A DNA stretch of 64,000 nt from Serratia ureilytica (GTDB taxonomy: Bacteria > Pseudomonadota > Gammaproteobacteria > Enterobacterales > Enterobacteriaceae). The position numbers were made by a program, and so were the translations under genes. Within the stretch, counting starts at the first letter, position 1. The number at the start of each line of letters is the position of its first letter. Under the pieces are notes generated by a model. That model was not told where the DNA came from. It made no database searches and worked only from the letters and a program-made list of their open reading frames with translations. This document shows, piece by piece, positions 17,593 to 27,605 of this stretch. The DNA is taken from contig NZ_JABXOF010000002.1 in NCBI RefSeq assembly GCF_013375155.1, forward strand, positions 186,001 to 250,000. Direction: 5' to 3'.

Positions 17593-18813
17593 ATGACTCA
17601 GGAAAATAGCATGGCGCCGGCGGCCAACCCGCTGGTGGACGCCGCCAACCCGCTGCTGAACGCCATTTCGCAGATCCGCCAATCGGCCACGCACGCCAAC
17701 CCGGCGCAGCTGCGCCAACAGCTGATCGACGAAATGCGCCGCTTCGAGATCCGCGGCCAACGCGCCAACCTGCCGTACGAAGTGATCATCGGCGCGCGTT
17801 ATTGTCTGTGCACCGCGCTGGATGAAGCGGCGGCGCTGACCCCGTGGGGCAGCAACAGCGTGTGGTCCGGCAGCGGGCTGCTGGTGACCTTCCATAACGA
17901 AACCTGGGGCGGCGAGAAGTTCTTCCAGCTGCTGGCCAAGCTGTCGCAGAACCCGCGCGAGCACATCAATCTGCTGGAGCTGATCAATTATTGCCTGCTG
18001 CTGGGCTTTGAAGGCCGCTACCGGGTGATGGAAAACGGCCGCTCGCAGTTGGAAACCATGAAGCAGCGCCTGCTGCAGCTGATTCGGTCGGTGCGCGGCG
18101 GCTACGCCCCGCCCCTGTCGCCTCATGCGTTGGATCTGCCGGTACAACAGAAACTGTGGCGTCCGCTGGTGCCGCTGTGGGCCTGCGTGGCGCTGACCGG
18201 CTTCCTGGCTTCGCTGCTGTTTATCGCCCTCAACTGGCGGCTGGGCGACAACACCAGCCCGGTGCTGGCGGCGATTTACCAAACCAACCTGCCGCAGGTG
18301 GCGATCGGTAATCCGGCGCCGGCCGCGCCGCCGACGCTGAGCCTGAAAAGTTTCCTGCGCAAGGAGATCGCCGAAGGATTGGTGGTGGTGCGCGACGAAG
18401 CGCAGCAAAGCGTGGTGATCCTCAAAGGCGACGGGCTGTTCGACTCCGCCGCCACCACGGTGCGCGCCAACTATATTCCGGTCATCGACCGCATCGCCGC
18501 CGCCATGAACGGCGTCAGCGGCAAAATCCTGGTCACCGGCTACAGCGACAACGTGCCGATCCGCAGCGCCCGCTTCGCCTCCAACTGGGAGCTGTCGCTG
18601 GCGCGCGCCGAAGCGGTCAGCGCCCGCTTGCAAAAACACCTCGCCAACCCGCAGCGGGTCAAGGCCGAGGGCCGCGGCGAGAGCAACCCCGTCGCGCCGA
18701 ACGATAACAAAGTGAACCGCGCGTTGAACCGCCGGGTAGAAATTACGCTGTTGGTCGCCCCGGAAAACACCCAGGCGGAAATCAACGGCTTGCCGCAAGG
18801 AACCGGAAAGTAA
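17593..18813 (+). CDS. tssL: TssL with C-terminal OmpA-like peptidoglycan-binding domain
   Basis: 406 residues. The cytoplasmic DotU/IcmH domain (ARYCLCTALDEAAALTPWG...WSGSGLLVTFHNETWGGEKFFQLL) is followed by a membrane segment near residue 200 (PLWACVALTGFLASLLFIAL). A periplasmic OmpA/MotB-like domain follows (ILVTGYSDNVPIRSARFASNWELSLARAEAV... NRALNRRVEI). This is the extended type of TssL that carries its own peptidoglycan anchor. Its stop shares one base with the tssM start (TAATG). Confidence 0.95.
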   Translation: MTQENSMAPAANPLVDAANPLLNAISQIRQSATHANPAQLRQQLIDEMRRFEIRGQRANLPYEVIIGARYCLCTALDEAAALTPWGSNSVWSGSGLLVTFHNETWGGEKFFQLLAKLSQNPREHINLLELINYCLLLGFEGRYRVMENGRSQLETMKQRLLQLIRSVRGGYAPPLSPHALDLPVQQKLWRPLVPLWACVALTGFLASLLFIALNWRLGDNTSPVLAAIYQTNLPQVAIGNPAPAAPPTLSLKSFLRKEIAEGLVVVRDEAQQSVVILKGDGLFDSAATTVRANYIPVIDRIAAAMNGVSGKILVTGYSDNVPIRSARFASNWELSLARAEAVSARLQKHLANPQRVKAEGRGESNPVAPNDNKVNRALNRRVEITLLVAPENTQAEINGLPQGTGK

Positions 18814-21800
18814 TGCTCAGTACGTTATTCTCCATCATCACCAGCCGCCTGCTGTGGGGCTTTGTCGGCATCACCGCGCTGGCGTTCATCATCTGGACGA
18901 TCGGCCCGCTGGTCGCCATCGGTGACTATCGCCCGCTGGAGCCGGAACTCAACCGCCAGATCGCCATCGGCACTATCTACCTGATTTGGTTCCTGTGCCG
19001 CCTGATCCCGCGCCTCTACAGCGCCTGGTTCAACAGCCGCCTGCTGAGCAACCTGCGCGCCGCCGAAGCGGTGCCGGCGGAAGACGGCAAGCCCGAGATC
19101 AAACCAGACGATCCGCTGGCCCAGCGTTTCGACGAAGCGGCGCAGCTGTTGAAAAAGGCGCGCTTCGCCCCGGGCCAGGGCGACGGCAAACATCGCTGGA
19201 TGACCCGCTTCAGCCGCCAATATCTGTATCAGCTGCCGTGGTATGTGATCATCGGCGCGCCCGGCGCCGGTAAAACTACCGCGCTGGTCAACTCCGGCCT
19301 GCATTTTCCGCTGGCGGATCGCTTCGGCAAGTCCGCGCTGCGCGGCGTGGGCGGCACCCGCAACTGCGACTGGTGGTTTACCAACGACGCAGTGCTGCTC
19401 GACACCGCCGGCCGCTACACCACCCAGGAAAGCCAGCGCGAAGAAGACGCCGGCGAATGGCAAAGCTTCGTCGCGCTGCTGAAAAAATATCGCACCCGCC
19501 AGCCGATCAACGGCGTGATGGTCACCATCAGCGTCGCCGATCTGCTGAGCGACAGCGCGGAAGCGCGCGCCGCGCAGGCCAGCGCGCTGCGCAAACGCCT
19601 GATAGAACTGCACGAACAGCTGGGCATTCACTTCCCGGTCTATGTGCTGGTGACCAAAACCGACTTGCTCAACGGCTTTATGGCCTATTTCGGCAGCTTC
19701 GACAAAGCGCAGCGCGACCAGATCTGGGGATTCACCTTCCCTTACGAGCGCTCGCGGCAGCCGGACTTCAACCTGAACGCCGCCTTCGAACAACAATACG
19801 CCCTGCTGCAACAACGGCTGGATGCGGCGCTGCCGGATACGCTGCTGATGGAGCACGACGCGCGCCAACGCGCCGAAAGCTACCTGTTCCCGCAGGAGTT
19901 CGCCGCGCTGCGCCCGCTGCTCGGCCAATATCTGGAACAGGTGTTCGCCACCTCCAGTTTTGAAACCCGCTTTACCCCGCGCGGCATCTACTTCACCAGC
20001 GGCACTCAGGAAGGCCTGCCGTTTGACCGGGTGATGGGCGAACTGAACCGCTACCTGCAGCTGCCGCCGGCCAATTCAGGGGCGCAGGCCAACGCGGCCT
20101 GGGACAGCGTGGGCCAGGAAACGCCGATCCCGGCAGCCAAAGGCCAGAGCTTCTTCCTGAAAGAGACGCTGGAATCGGTGGTCTTCCAGGAGTCCGGGCT
20201 GGCGGGCAGCAACCGCTGGTGGGAATACCGCAACCGCGCCCTGCACTGGGCAGGGTACATCGCGCTGACGGTGATCCTGGCGGTGCTGGCGATGTTGTGG
20301 TTCACCAGCTACGGCAACAACAAGGCCTATCTGGCGGAAGTGGCCGCCAAGGTGCCCGGCGTCGAGCGCCAGGGGCAAAGCCTGACCCAGTTGGGCAACG
20401 GCGATATGTTCTCGCTGCTGCCGTTCCTCAACAGCCTGCTGCATCTGCCGGACAGCCAGAACTTTTCGCTGGACGATCCGCCGTTCACCTATCGCATGGG
20501 ATTGTTCCGCGGCGATCAGGTCGGCGACGCCGGCAATGCCCTGTACCAAAAAGCGCTGAAAGAACTGCTGCTGCCGCAGGTGGCGCAACAGATCGCCGCC
20601 ACGCTGCGCAACGATAACCACGGCGACGCGGACTTCAGCTATGAAGCGCTGAAGGCCTACCAGATGCTGTATCTGCCGAAGCAGTACGACGGCAAATTCC
20701 TGCGCGCCTGGGTGATGCTCAACCTGCAGCGCAACCTGCCGCAGGGCAGCACCCAAAAACAGCTGCAGCAGATCGAATGGCACCTGAGCCAACTGCTGGA
20801 TACGCAGATCCAGGCCTCGCCTTACGCCAAAGACGAGCCGTTGGTGGCACAGGCGCAGGCCGCGCTCAATCGGGCGCCGCTGTCGCAACGCGTCTACGGC
20901 CGCCTTAAGCGTCTGCTGCTGAAACAGACCGACATCAAGCCGGTCAGCCTGGTCGATTTGGCCGGTCCGCAGACCGAACTGGCGTTCAGCCGCAAAAGCG
21001 GCAAACCGGTGACCGACGGCGTGCCGGGCCTGTTCACCTCACAGGGGTATTGGAAAGCGTTCAACGACAACATCGATCCGGTGACCGATACCCTGCGCAA
21101 GGAAGACGTCTGGGTGTTGAACAGCCAGACGCCGGAGCAGAAAAGCGCCGATCTGACCAAGACCATCCGCCAGCTGTACATGCAGGACTTTATCAGCGCC
21201 TGGGATGAGCTGCTGGGCGATATCCAACTGGCCAACATCGGCAACCTGACCCAGCGCATCAGCAGCGCGCGCCTGCTGTCCGGCAATCCGTCGCCGATGC
21301 GCAATCTGCTGGTTAACGTCAGCAAAAACGTCACCCTGCGCGACGAGAAAAGCGACGCCGATTCCCGCTCGCTGCTGGCCAAAACCGAAGACAAACTGAA
21401 TCAAAACGCCAACCGCACGCTGGAGGCGCTGTTCACCAACCGGCCGGCCAACGCCGACGGCGACGTGTCGGCCCAGCCGGAACAGCTGGTGATGGCGCAC
21501 TTCGCGCCGCTGCTTGAGCTGGCGCAAAGCCAGGGCGAAGGCAATAAGGCGATCCCTTTTGACAGCGTGCTGAAACAGGTCGATGAGCTGTACAGCTACC
21601 TGACGGCAGTGCAAGGCGCGGCCAACAGCGGCATGTCGGCGCCGCCGAGCGACATCATCCCCCGCCTGCAGGCCGAATCCGGCCGCTTGCCGGTGCCGTT
21701 CAAACAGATGCTGCTGTCGCTGGCGATCGGCGCCAGCAGCGACACCCAGCGCAAAGAGATGGAGAACGTGAAAAAGCGCATCAGCTTCGAGGTCGGCAGC

Positions 21801-22448
21801 TTCTGCCGCCAGGCGATCGCCGGGCGTTATCCGTTGGTGGCCCGGGCGCGCCAGGAAGTGACGCCGGACGATTTGGCGCGCATGTTCGCGCCGAACAGCG
21901 GGCTGATGGACAGCTTCTTCCGCGACAACCTGCAGGGCAAGGTCGATACCACCCGCGCCAACTGGCGTTTCACGCCCGGCGTGGACGGCAAGACGCTGCC
22001 CGGCGGCGAAGGCATCCTGCGGTCGTTCCAGCAGGCGCAGCGCATCCGCGACGCCTTTTTCGCCAACGGCACGGCGACGCCCTCTTACCGCGTGACCGTG
22101 CGGCCGGTGCGGATGGATAACGACATCCTCAACCTGACGCTGGATATCGACGGGCAGCTGTTCAAATACAGCCACGGCCCGCAGGTGCCACTGGTGGTCA
22201 GCTGGCCGGGCACCCGCAATACCAACCAGGTGCATCTGCAGCTGGCGCTGGCCAACGGCACCACCGCCAGTCTGGTGACCAGCGGGCCGTGGGCGCTGAA
22301 CCGCCTGGTGGATATGGCGCAGTCTTCGGGCACCGGCGGCCTCGGCCGTCAAGCGACGTTCAATCTCGACGGCCACCGCGTCACGCTGGAGTTCACGCCC
22401 AACAGCATTCGCAATCCGTTCCAACTGCCGGCCTTCTCGTGCCCGTAG
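18813..22448 (+). CDS. tssM: TssM, IcmF-like inner-membrane component
   Basis: 1211 residues. Two N-terminal membrane segments are followed by a cytoplasmic NTPase-like domain with Walker A GAPGAGKTT near residue 148 and a DTAGRY Walker B region. A third membrane segment is near residue 480 (WAGYIALTVILAVLAMLWF), then a large periplasmic domain that binds TssJ. Family length is about 1,100-1,300. Start codon overlap with tssL indicates coupled translation. Confidence 0.96.
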   Translation: MLSTLFSIITSRLLWGFVGITALAFIIWTIGPLVAIGDYRPLEPELNRQIAIGTIYLIWFLCRLIPRLYSAWFNSRLLSNLRAAEAVPAEDGKPEIKPDDPLAQRFDEAAQLLKKARFAPGQGDGKHRWMTRFSRQYLYQLPWYVIIGAPGAGKTTALVNSGLHFPLADRFGKSALRGVGGTRNCDWWFTNDAVLLDTAGRYTTQESQREEDAGEWQSFVALLKKYRTRQPINGVMVTISVADLLSDSAEARAAQASALRKRLIELHEQLGIHFPVYVLVTKTDLLNGFMAYFGSFDKAQRDQIWGFTFPYERSRQPDFNLNAAFEQQYALLQQRLDAALPDTLLMEHDARQRAESYLFPQEFAALRPLLGQYLEQVFATSSFETRFTPRGIYFTSGTQEGLPFDRVMGELNRYLQLPPANSGAQANAAWDSVGQETPIPAAKGQSFFLKETLESVVFQESGLAGSNRWWEYRNRALHWAGYIALTVILAVLAMLWFTSYGNNKAYLAEVAAKVPGVERQGQSLTQLGNGDMFSLLPFLNSLLHLPDSQNFSLDDPPFTYRMGLFRGDQVGDAGNALYQKALKELLLPQVAQQIAATLRNDNHGDADFSYEALKAYQMLYLPKQYDGKFLRAWVMLNLQRNLPQGSTQKQLQQIEWHLSQLLDTQIQASPYAKDEPLVAQAQAALNRAPLSQRVYGRLKRLLLKQTDIKPVSLVDLAGPQTELAFSRKSGKPVTDGVPGLFTSQGYWKAFNDNIDPVTDTLRKEDVWVLNSQTPEQKSADLTKTIRQLYMQDFISAWDELLGDIQLANIGNLTQRISSARLLSGNPSPMRNLLVNVSKNVTLRDEKSDADSRSLLAKTEDKLNQNANRTLEALFTNRPANADGDVSAQPEQLVMAHFAPLLELAQSQGEGNKAIPFDSVLKQVDELYSYLTAVQGAANSGMSAPPSDIIPRLQAESGRLPVPFKQMLLSLAIGASSDTQRKEMENVKKRISFEVGSFCRQAIAGRYPLVARARQEVTPDDLARMFAPNSGLMDSFFRDNLQGKVDTTRANWRFTPGVDGKTLPGGEGILRSFQQAQRIRDAFFANGTATPSYRVTVRPVRMDNDILNLTLDIDGQLFKYSHGPQVPLVVSWPGTRNTNQVHLQLALANGTTASLVTSGPWALNRLVDMAQSSGTGGLGRQATFNLDGHRVTLEFTPNSIRNPFQLPAFSCP

Positions 22449-22466
22449 CCCCGAAAGGACATGACC

Positions 22467-23186
22467 ATGAGCACTGATTCAAGCGCCCCGACGAGCCTCG
22501 GCTGGTACGGCAAACTTCCTTCCGCCGGCGATTTTCTGCAGCGCCGCCTGCCCGATCCGGTGGTCAATAACTGGGCCCACTGGTTCCATAACGGGCTGGT
22601 GAATTTGCAGCGCGATGCGCAGGGGCCAAACGGCCACCCGTTCAGCAACGCGCCGGTGTGGAACTTCGTGATCCCCGCCACGCTCGGCAGCCCGTACGTG
22701 CAGATGGGCTGCCTGTTGCCGGCGCGCGATCGCGTCGGGCGGCGCTACCCGATCTGCGCGCTGCGCCTGTTCAGCCTGCAAGAATGGCGCCCGCAACAGC
22801 TGAACATGGCGGCGAGCTGGTACCAGCAGCTCGGCCATACCCTGCTGAACGGCGTGCGCAACGGCTTCTCCGCCGAACAGATCGACCGCACGCTGCAGGC
22901 AATCCCGGCGCTGCCCAGCCCGCCGGCGGAAGCGGATTCCGAGATATTGTCGATTATCGGTTTTCAGCATCCGGACGTGCCGGGTCTCGGCTGGCAACAG
23001 GCCGCCGACTGTTTCGACCCGGCGCAGTACACCAGCTTCTGGTGGACCAATCAGGCCGACGGACACCCGCTCTACACTCACGTGCACAGCGGCAACCTCA
23101 CCGTGCAGCTGTTTTCACTGCTGTTCGAGCCCAACGGCTGGGCGCGCCCCGGCCGCGGCGGCCAGTACCCGCAAATGTTTGATTAA
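22467..23186 (+). CDS. tagF: TagF, T6SS post-translational repressor
   Basis: 239 residues of the TagF/ImpM family: GWYGKLPSAGDFLQRRLPDPVVNNWAHWFHNGL, PVWNFVIPATLG, GRRYPICALRLF, and TSFWWTNQADG. In Pseudomonas and Serratia TagF holds the system off independently of phosphorylation, by binding Fha in the former. The ATG at 22467 is preferred (AGGA 7 nt upstream) over the ATG at 22461 (1 nt). Confidence 0.92.
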   Translation: MSTDSSAPTSLGWYGKLPSAGDFLQRRLPDPVVNNWAHWFHNGLVNLQRDAQGPNGHPFSNAPVWNFVIPATLGSPYVQMGCLLPARDRVGRRYPICALRLFSLQEWRPQQLNMAASWYQQLGHTLLNGVRNGFSAEQIDRTLQAIPALPSPPAEADSEILSIIGFQHPDVPGLGWQQAADCFDPAQYTSFWWTNQADGHPLYTHVHSGNLTVQLFSLLFEPNGWARPGRGGQYPQMFD

Positions 23187-23209
23187 CATCGTTCGTTGAA
23201 GGAAATTCT

Positions 23210-24241
23210 ATGGCTATCGATACCGATACCCTGCTGGCCCCGGTTGACGCGGACAATCCCTGCGGCGACAACCTGGAATACGACGCCGACTTTCTGGCCA
23301 TGGCGCGCGCCGCCACCGGCAAGGCCGAACAGCAGTTCGGCAGCACCATCATTCCGGAAGAAGCGCCGGATTGGGTGCAGGTCGAACGCCTCGCGACCTC
23401 GCTGCTGGCGCGCACCAAAGACCTGCGCGTCATGCTGTACCTCACCCGCGCCTGGACCCAACTGCGCGGGTTGCCGGGCTACGCCGACGGGCTGACGCTG
23501 ATCCACCAGTCGATACTCCGTTACTGGGATGCCCTGCAGCCGGCATTGGCGTTCGACGGCGAAGCCGACCCGCTGTTTCGCATCAATGCGTTGGCCGACC
23601 TCGGCGACAAAGCCGCGTTGGCCGCCAGCGTGCGCACTGCGCCGCTGCTGAAAAGCGCCGCCGGTGAAATCTCGCTGCGCGATGCCGGCGCCCTGCTCGA
23701 CGGCAGCAAGCAAGAGTGCCCCAACTTTCCCGGCGGCCGCGCACGGCTGCAGGATGAGCTGGCGCAGCAGGGCCGCCCCGAAGGCGCACTGGTGATCCAC
23801 ATCGCCAACACCCTGGGCGCCATTCGCAGTGAAGTGACCCGCCATCTGGGGGAAAGCGCCCTGCCGGAAATGAGCGCGCTGACCAAGGTATTTTCTCTGG
23901 TGGCGCTCGCCGGCCAGAGCGATGCCCCGGCCGCCGCCGAACCCGAAGCCCCGCCAGACGCCGCCATCCTGCAGCAACCGGCTGCGATGCAAAGCGCCAC
24001 GGCACCGCTCAACTGGCGCAGCGCGCAGATCCAGTCGCGCGACGACGCCCAGCTGATGCTGGACAAGGTGAAAAATTATTTTCGTCTTCATGAGCCGAGC
24101 CACCCGGCGCCGCTGATGATCGATCGGGTCCAGCGGCTGATTACGCTGGACTTTATGCAAATCGTCCGCGATTTGGCGCCCGATGGGCTTAACCAACTGG
24201 AGACCATTCTCGGTCGCCCCGACAACGAGGAGAACAGCTAG
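23210..24241 (+). CDS. tssA: TssA, T6SS cap/priming protein
   Basis: 343 residues with an N-terminal ImpA domain (LLAPVDADNPCGDNLEYDADFLAM...WVQVERLATSLLARTKDLRVMLYLTRAWTQLRGLPGYADGL). A short linker rich in Ala, Pro and Glu follows, then a C-terminal helical domain (SRDDAQLMLDKVKNYFRLHEPSHPAPLMIDRVQRLI). TssA primes Hcp/sheath polymerisation. AAGGAAATTCT precedes the ATG. A 122-bp gap, the longest among the core genes here, separates it from tssB. Confidence 0.93.
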   Translation: MAIDTDTLLAPVDADNPCGDNLEYDADFLAMARAATGKAEQQFGSTIIPEEAPDWVQVERLATSLLARTKDLRVMLYLTRAWTQLRGLPGYADGLTLIHQSILRYWDALQPALAFDGEADPLFRINALADLGDKAALAASVRTAPLLKSAAGEISLRDAGALLDGSKQECPNFPGGRARLQDELAQQGRPEGALVIHIANTLGAIRSEVTRHLGESALPEMSALTKVFSLVALAGQSDAPAAAEPEAPPDAAILQQPAAMQSATAPLNWRSAQIQSRDDAQLMLDKVKNYFRLHEPSHPAPLMIDRVQRLITLDFMQIVRDLAPDGLNQLETILGRPDNEENS

Positions 24242-24363
24242 CCGCCGACTTTTGTTCTCTTGACGACACCCGATACCGTCTGCCCCGGCGCAGACCCGAA
24301 TCAGAACCTGACTCTCCCAGCCGGACGAGGCGCGTTCCCAATCGCCATTAGATGGAGTAAATC

Positions 24364-24900
24364 ATGTCAAACTCGAAATCCCGCAGCGGGCAGAAATTCA
24401 TCGCCCGCAACCGCGCGCCGCGCGTACAGATTGAATACGATGTCGAAATTTATGGCGCAGAGCGCAAAATCCAGCTGCCGTTCGTGATGGGCGTGATGGC
24501 GGATCTGGTGGGGAAAGCGGTCGATCCGCAAGCCAGCGTGGAAGAACGCAAATTCATGGAGATCGACGTCGACAACTTCGACGAGCGCATGAAATCACTG
24601 AAGCCGCGCGTCGCTTATCAGGTCGATAACACCCTGACCGGCGAAGGCAAGCTGAACATCGATCTGACCTTCGAAAGCATGGAAGACTTCTCCCCCGCCG
24701 CTATCGCCCGCAAGGTCGACTCGCTGGGCAATCTGCTGGACGCCCGCACCCAGCTTTCCAACCTGCTGTCTTATATGGACGGCAAGAACGGCGCCGAAGA
24801 ACTGATCTCCAAGATCCTGCAAAACCCGGCGCTGCTGCAATCCCTGACCGACGCGCCGAAGCCGGCGGTTAACGATGACAACAACGAGCGTGAGGATTAA
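24364..24900 (+). CDS. tssB: TssB, small sheath subunit
   Basis: 178 residues, VipA/TssB family: RAPRVQIEYDVEIYGAERKIQLPFVMGVMADLVG... KFMEIDVDNFDERMKSLKPRVAYQVDNTLTGEGKLNIDLTF. It forms the contractile sheath with TssC, whose gene follows 3 bp later. GGAGTAAATC ribosome site. Confidence 0.97.
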   Translation: MSNSKSRSGQKFIARNRAPRVQIEYDVEIYGAERKIQLPFVMGVMADLVGKAVDPQASVEERKFMEIDVDNFDERMKSLKPRVAYQVDNTLTGEGKLNIDLTFESMEDFSPAAIARKVDSLGNLLDARTQLSNLLSYMDGKNGAEELISKILQNPALLQSLTDAPKPAVNDDNNERED

Positions 24901-24903
24901 TCG

Positions 24904-26409
24904 ATGAGCAACTCGCCTCAGCAACACAATGCGTTGCAAACCACCGAGACTTTTTCCAGCGATGAATTCAGCGCGCTGCTGAACAAAGAGTTCCGGCCGA
25001 AGACCGATCAGGCCAAAGAAGCGGTCGAGAATGCGGTGAAAACCCTGGCGCAACAGGCGCTGGAAAACACCGTCACCGTCTCTTCCGACGCCTACCGCAC
25101 CATTCAGGCGCTGATCGCGGAAATCGACGAAAAGCTGTCGCAGCAAATCAATCAGATCATTCACCACGACGACTTCCAGAAGCTGGAAGGCGCCTGGCAC
25201 GGCCTGCATTATCTGGTCAACAACTCCGAAACCGACGAGATGCTGAAGATCCGCTTTATGAGCATCTCCAAGCAGGAGCTGGGCCGCACGCTGAAGCGCT
25301 ATAAAGGCGTGGGCTGGGACCAGAGCCCGATCTTCAAGAAAGTCTACGAAGAAGAATACGGCCAGTTCGGCGGCGAGCCGTTCGGCTGCCTAGTGGGCGA
25401 CTACTACTTCGATCACAGCCCGCAGGACGTGGAGCTGCTGGGGGAAATGGCCAAGATCGGCGCCGCCTCACACTGCCCGTTCATCGCCGGCACCGCGCCA
25501 AGCGTGATGCAGATGGAGTCCTGGCAGGAGCTCTCCAACCCGCGCGATCTGACCAAGATTTTCCAGAACACCGAATACGCCGCCTGGCGCAGCCTGCGCG
25601 AATCGGAAGACGCGCGCTACCTGGGCCTGGTGATGCCGCGCTTCCTGGCGCGCCTGCCGTATGGCATCCGCACCAATCCGGTGGACGAGTTTGACTTCGA
25701 AGAAGATACCGACGGCGCGACCCACGGCAACTACACCTGGACCAACGCCGCCTACGCCATGGCCGCCAACATCAACCGTTCGTTCAAAGAGTTCGGTTGG
25801 TGCACCGCCATTCGAGGGGTGGAATCCGGCGGCGCGGTGGAGAACCTGCCGTGCCATACCTTCCCGAGCGACGACGGCGGCGTGGACATGAAGTGCCCGA
25901 CCGAGATCGCCATCAGCGATCGTCGCGAAGCCGAGCTGGCCAAAAACGGCTTTATGCCGCTGGTGCACCGCAAAAACTCCGACTTCGCCGCCTTTATCGG
26001 CGCGCAGTCGCTGCAGAAGCCGGCGGAATACTACGACGCCGACGCCTCCGCCAACGCCCAGCTTTCCGCGCGCCTGCCATACCTGTTCGCCTGCTGCCGC
26101 TTCGCGCACTATCTGAAGTGCATCGTGCGCGACAAAATTGGCTCCTTCCGCGAGCGCGACGATATGGAGCGCTGGCTGAATGACTGGATCATGAACTACG
26201 TGGACGGCGATCCGGCCAACTCATCGCAGGAAACCAAGTCGCGCAAACCGCTGGCCGCGGCGGAAGTGCAGGTGGAAGAGATCGAAGACAACCCGGGCTA
26301 CTACAGTGCCAAGTTCTTCCTGCGCCCGCACTACCAGCTGGAAGGCCTGACCGTCTCCCTGCGCCTGGTGTCGAAGCTGCCTTCGCTGAAACAAAACGAC
26401 GCGTCCTGA
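24904..26409 (+). CDS. tssC: TssC, large sheath subunit
   Basis: 501 residues, VipB/TssC family. Conserved segments include IDEKLSQQINQIIHHDDFQKLEGAWHGLHYLV, FGCLVGDYYFDHSPQDVELL, RFLARLPYG, and the C-terminal NPGYYSAKFFLRPHYQLEGLTVSLRLVSKLP. It polymerises with TssB around the Hcp tube and is recycled by ClpV. A hairpin follows before the effector island. Confidence 0.97.
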   Translation: MSNSPQQHNALQTTETFSSDEFSALLNKEFRPKTDQAKEAVENAVKTLAQQALENTVTVSSDAYRTIQALIAEIDEKLSQQINQIIHHDDFQKLEGAWHGLHYLVNNSETDEMLKIRFMSISKQELGRTLKRYKGVGWDQSPIFKKVYEEEYGQFGGEPFGCLVGDYYFDHSPQDVELLGEMAKIGAASHCPFIAGTAPSVMQMESWQELSNPRDLTKIFQNTEYAAWRSLRESEDARYLGLVMPRFLARLPYGIRTNPVDEFDFEEDTDGATHGNYTWTNAAYAMAANINRSFKEFGWCTAIRGVESGGAVENLPCHTFPSDDGGVDMKCPTEIAISDRREAELAKNGFMPLVHRKNSDFAAFIGAQSLQKPAEYYDADASANAQLSARLPYLFACCRFAHYLKCIVRDKIGSFRERDDMERWLNDWIMNYVDGDPANSSQETKSRKPLAAAEVQVEEIEDNPGYYSAKFFLRPHYQLEGLTVSLRLVSKLPSLKQNDAS

Positions 26410-26420
26410 TGGACTGAAGT

Positions 26421-26442
26421 CAGGCCGCGATAGTGCGGCCTG
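26421..26442 (+). terminator. Hairpin after tssC, possible attenuator
   Basis: CAGGCCGC-GATAGT-GCGGCCTG is a perfect 8-bp stem 12 bp after the tssC stop, followed by ATAAATAAAA rather than a T-run. It may lower read-through into the effector pair rather than stop it. Confidence 0.4.
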
Positions 26443-26466
26443 ATAAATAAAACATGGAGGTAAATC

Positions 26467-26973
26467 ATGGGAACAAGACCCCGTTTTCTGGCTGCCTGGA
26501 CTGCGGCTAAAAATATTTATGATCCAAACGATCCTCTGGGAAAAGTTAAAAATACGATTGGCGGTGCCGTAAAACGAAACTTTGAGATACCCGCCGAATC
26601 AGGTGGCTGGGAAAACAGCTGTGCCGTAAGGATGAGTTACGTGCTCAATTACACAGGCCATCCAGTTCCCAGAATAGGTCAGTTAACCGTCTCAGGCGCA
26701 GATAAAAAATGGTACTTTTTCCGCGTGCGGGATTTGATTCCCTACCTGACTAAAACGTGGGGAAAACCTGACATGATTGTTAATTACCCTCAATTACCTG
26801 TTACGCAACTGGCCAACAAAAAAGGATTAATACTTTTTGAAGTATCAGGTTGGGGAAATGCGGGCGGGCACGCCACTTTCTGGAACGGAAACAGTTGTTC
26901 AGATCATTGCTATTTCAATGAGCCCGGAACCAATTACTCTACTCCGCGAGCCAATTTTTGGGAGTTGCCATGA
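26467..26973 (+). CDS. ssp1: Tae4-family T6SS amidase effector (Ssp1-like)
   Basis: 168-residue peptidoglycan amidase delivered into the periplasm of rival cells, cutting the D-Glu-mDAP bond in the characterised family. Catalytic residues are visible: Cys52 in GGWENSCAVRMSYVLN and His135 in NAGGHATFWNG. A cysteine pair (C144, C148) matches the disulfide known in this family. There is no signal peptide, as expected for a T6SS substrate. GC content falls sharply relative to tssC. The stop overlaps the immunity start (ATGA). It closely resembles S. marcescens Ssp1. Confidence 0.92.
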   Translation: MGTRPRFLAAWTAAKNIYDPNDPLGKVKNTIGGAVKRNFEIPAESGGWENSCAVRMSYVLNYTGHPVPRIGQLTVSGADKKWYFFRVRDLIPYLTKTWGKPDMIVNYPQLPVTQLANKKGLILFEVSGWGNAGGHATFWNGNSCSDHCYFNEPGTNYSTPRANFWELP

Positions 26974-27410
26974 ACAAGTTAATCACAATCGGATTGGCAA
27001 CTACCTTGTTGGGGCTCTCGCAGTCATCGCTCGCCAAGGACATTCAAGATCCGGTGGCATTTATCAAACAGATGCCTTATCACCAGGTCGTAAAAGAACT
27101 GGCATTGTCACGCTGCCTGGCACAGGTCTCCGATTCGGATAAAGCGTTCTCTCTTGATGCAGCCAGAACGGCGAATGCGATGAGAGAATGGATGCCATTC
27201 GATATCGAATCAGGTGATGAGAAAATCAATGCTCTCATCGGCAAATATAAATCCAGAGTCAATGAGTTTCACAGTGAAACCAAAGGCAAGAGTCAAGGTG
27301 TCACCTTAAACTGCCTGCGGTTGTACCATAGTCCGGAATTGGACAAGCTTTCCCGACAGCTCATTGCAGGCAATCCAGATCGCACGTGGAATCAAGATAA
27401 CGCGAAATAA
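26970..27410 (+). CDS. rap1a: Tai4-family immunity protein (Rap1-like)
   Basis: 146-residue periplasmic protein. A signal peptide (MNKLITIGLATTLLGLSQSSLA) is followed by a helical domain with two cysteines (LSRCLAQVSD and TLNCLRLY), typical of Tai4/Rap proteins that block the matching Tae4 amidase. The start codon overlaps the effector stop by 4 bp, the classic effector/immunity layout. A weak stem-loop lies just downstream (about 27420-27447). Confidence 0.88.
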   Translation: MNKLITIGLATTLLGLSQSSLAKDIQDPVAFIKQMPYHQVVKELALSRCLAQVSDSDKAFSLDAARTANAMREWMPFDIESGDEKINALIGKYKSRVNEFHSETKGKSQGVTLNCLRLYHSPELDKLSRQLIAGNPDRTWNQDNAK

Positions 27411-27605
27411 TCAAGCATTGAGCCATTAGCACTTAATAGTGGCTCGGTAACCCGTACCGATAGTTTTCGGTATTTAAGAAGGTGCATGGCACAAGGATAT
27501 AAATTGGTAATGCATTACCACACTTGCAATTCCTGCTGCTATTACCTGAGTTTTTCAACGTAACGTTAATACTACTGTTAACCCTTAATAAAGAGTGAAG
27601 AAACT

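Noticed and set aside
16204-18798. 864-residue minus-strand frame opposite tssK and tssL
   Set aside because: GC-rich third-position artefact. It is rich in Gln, Arg and His and covers two clear T6SS genes.
27488-27510. Possible sigma-54 promoter (TGGCAC) before hcp
   Set aside because: The -12 GC element is missing at the required spacing.
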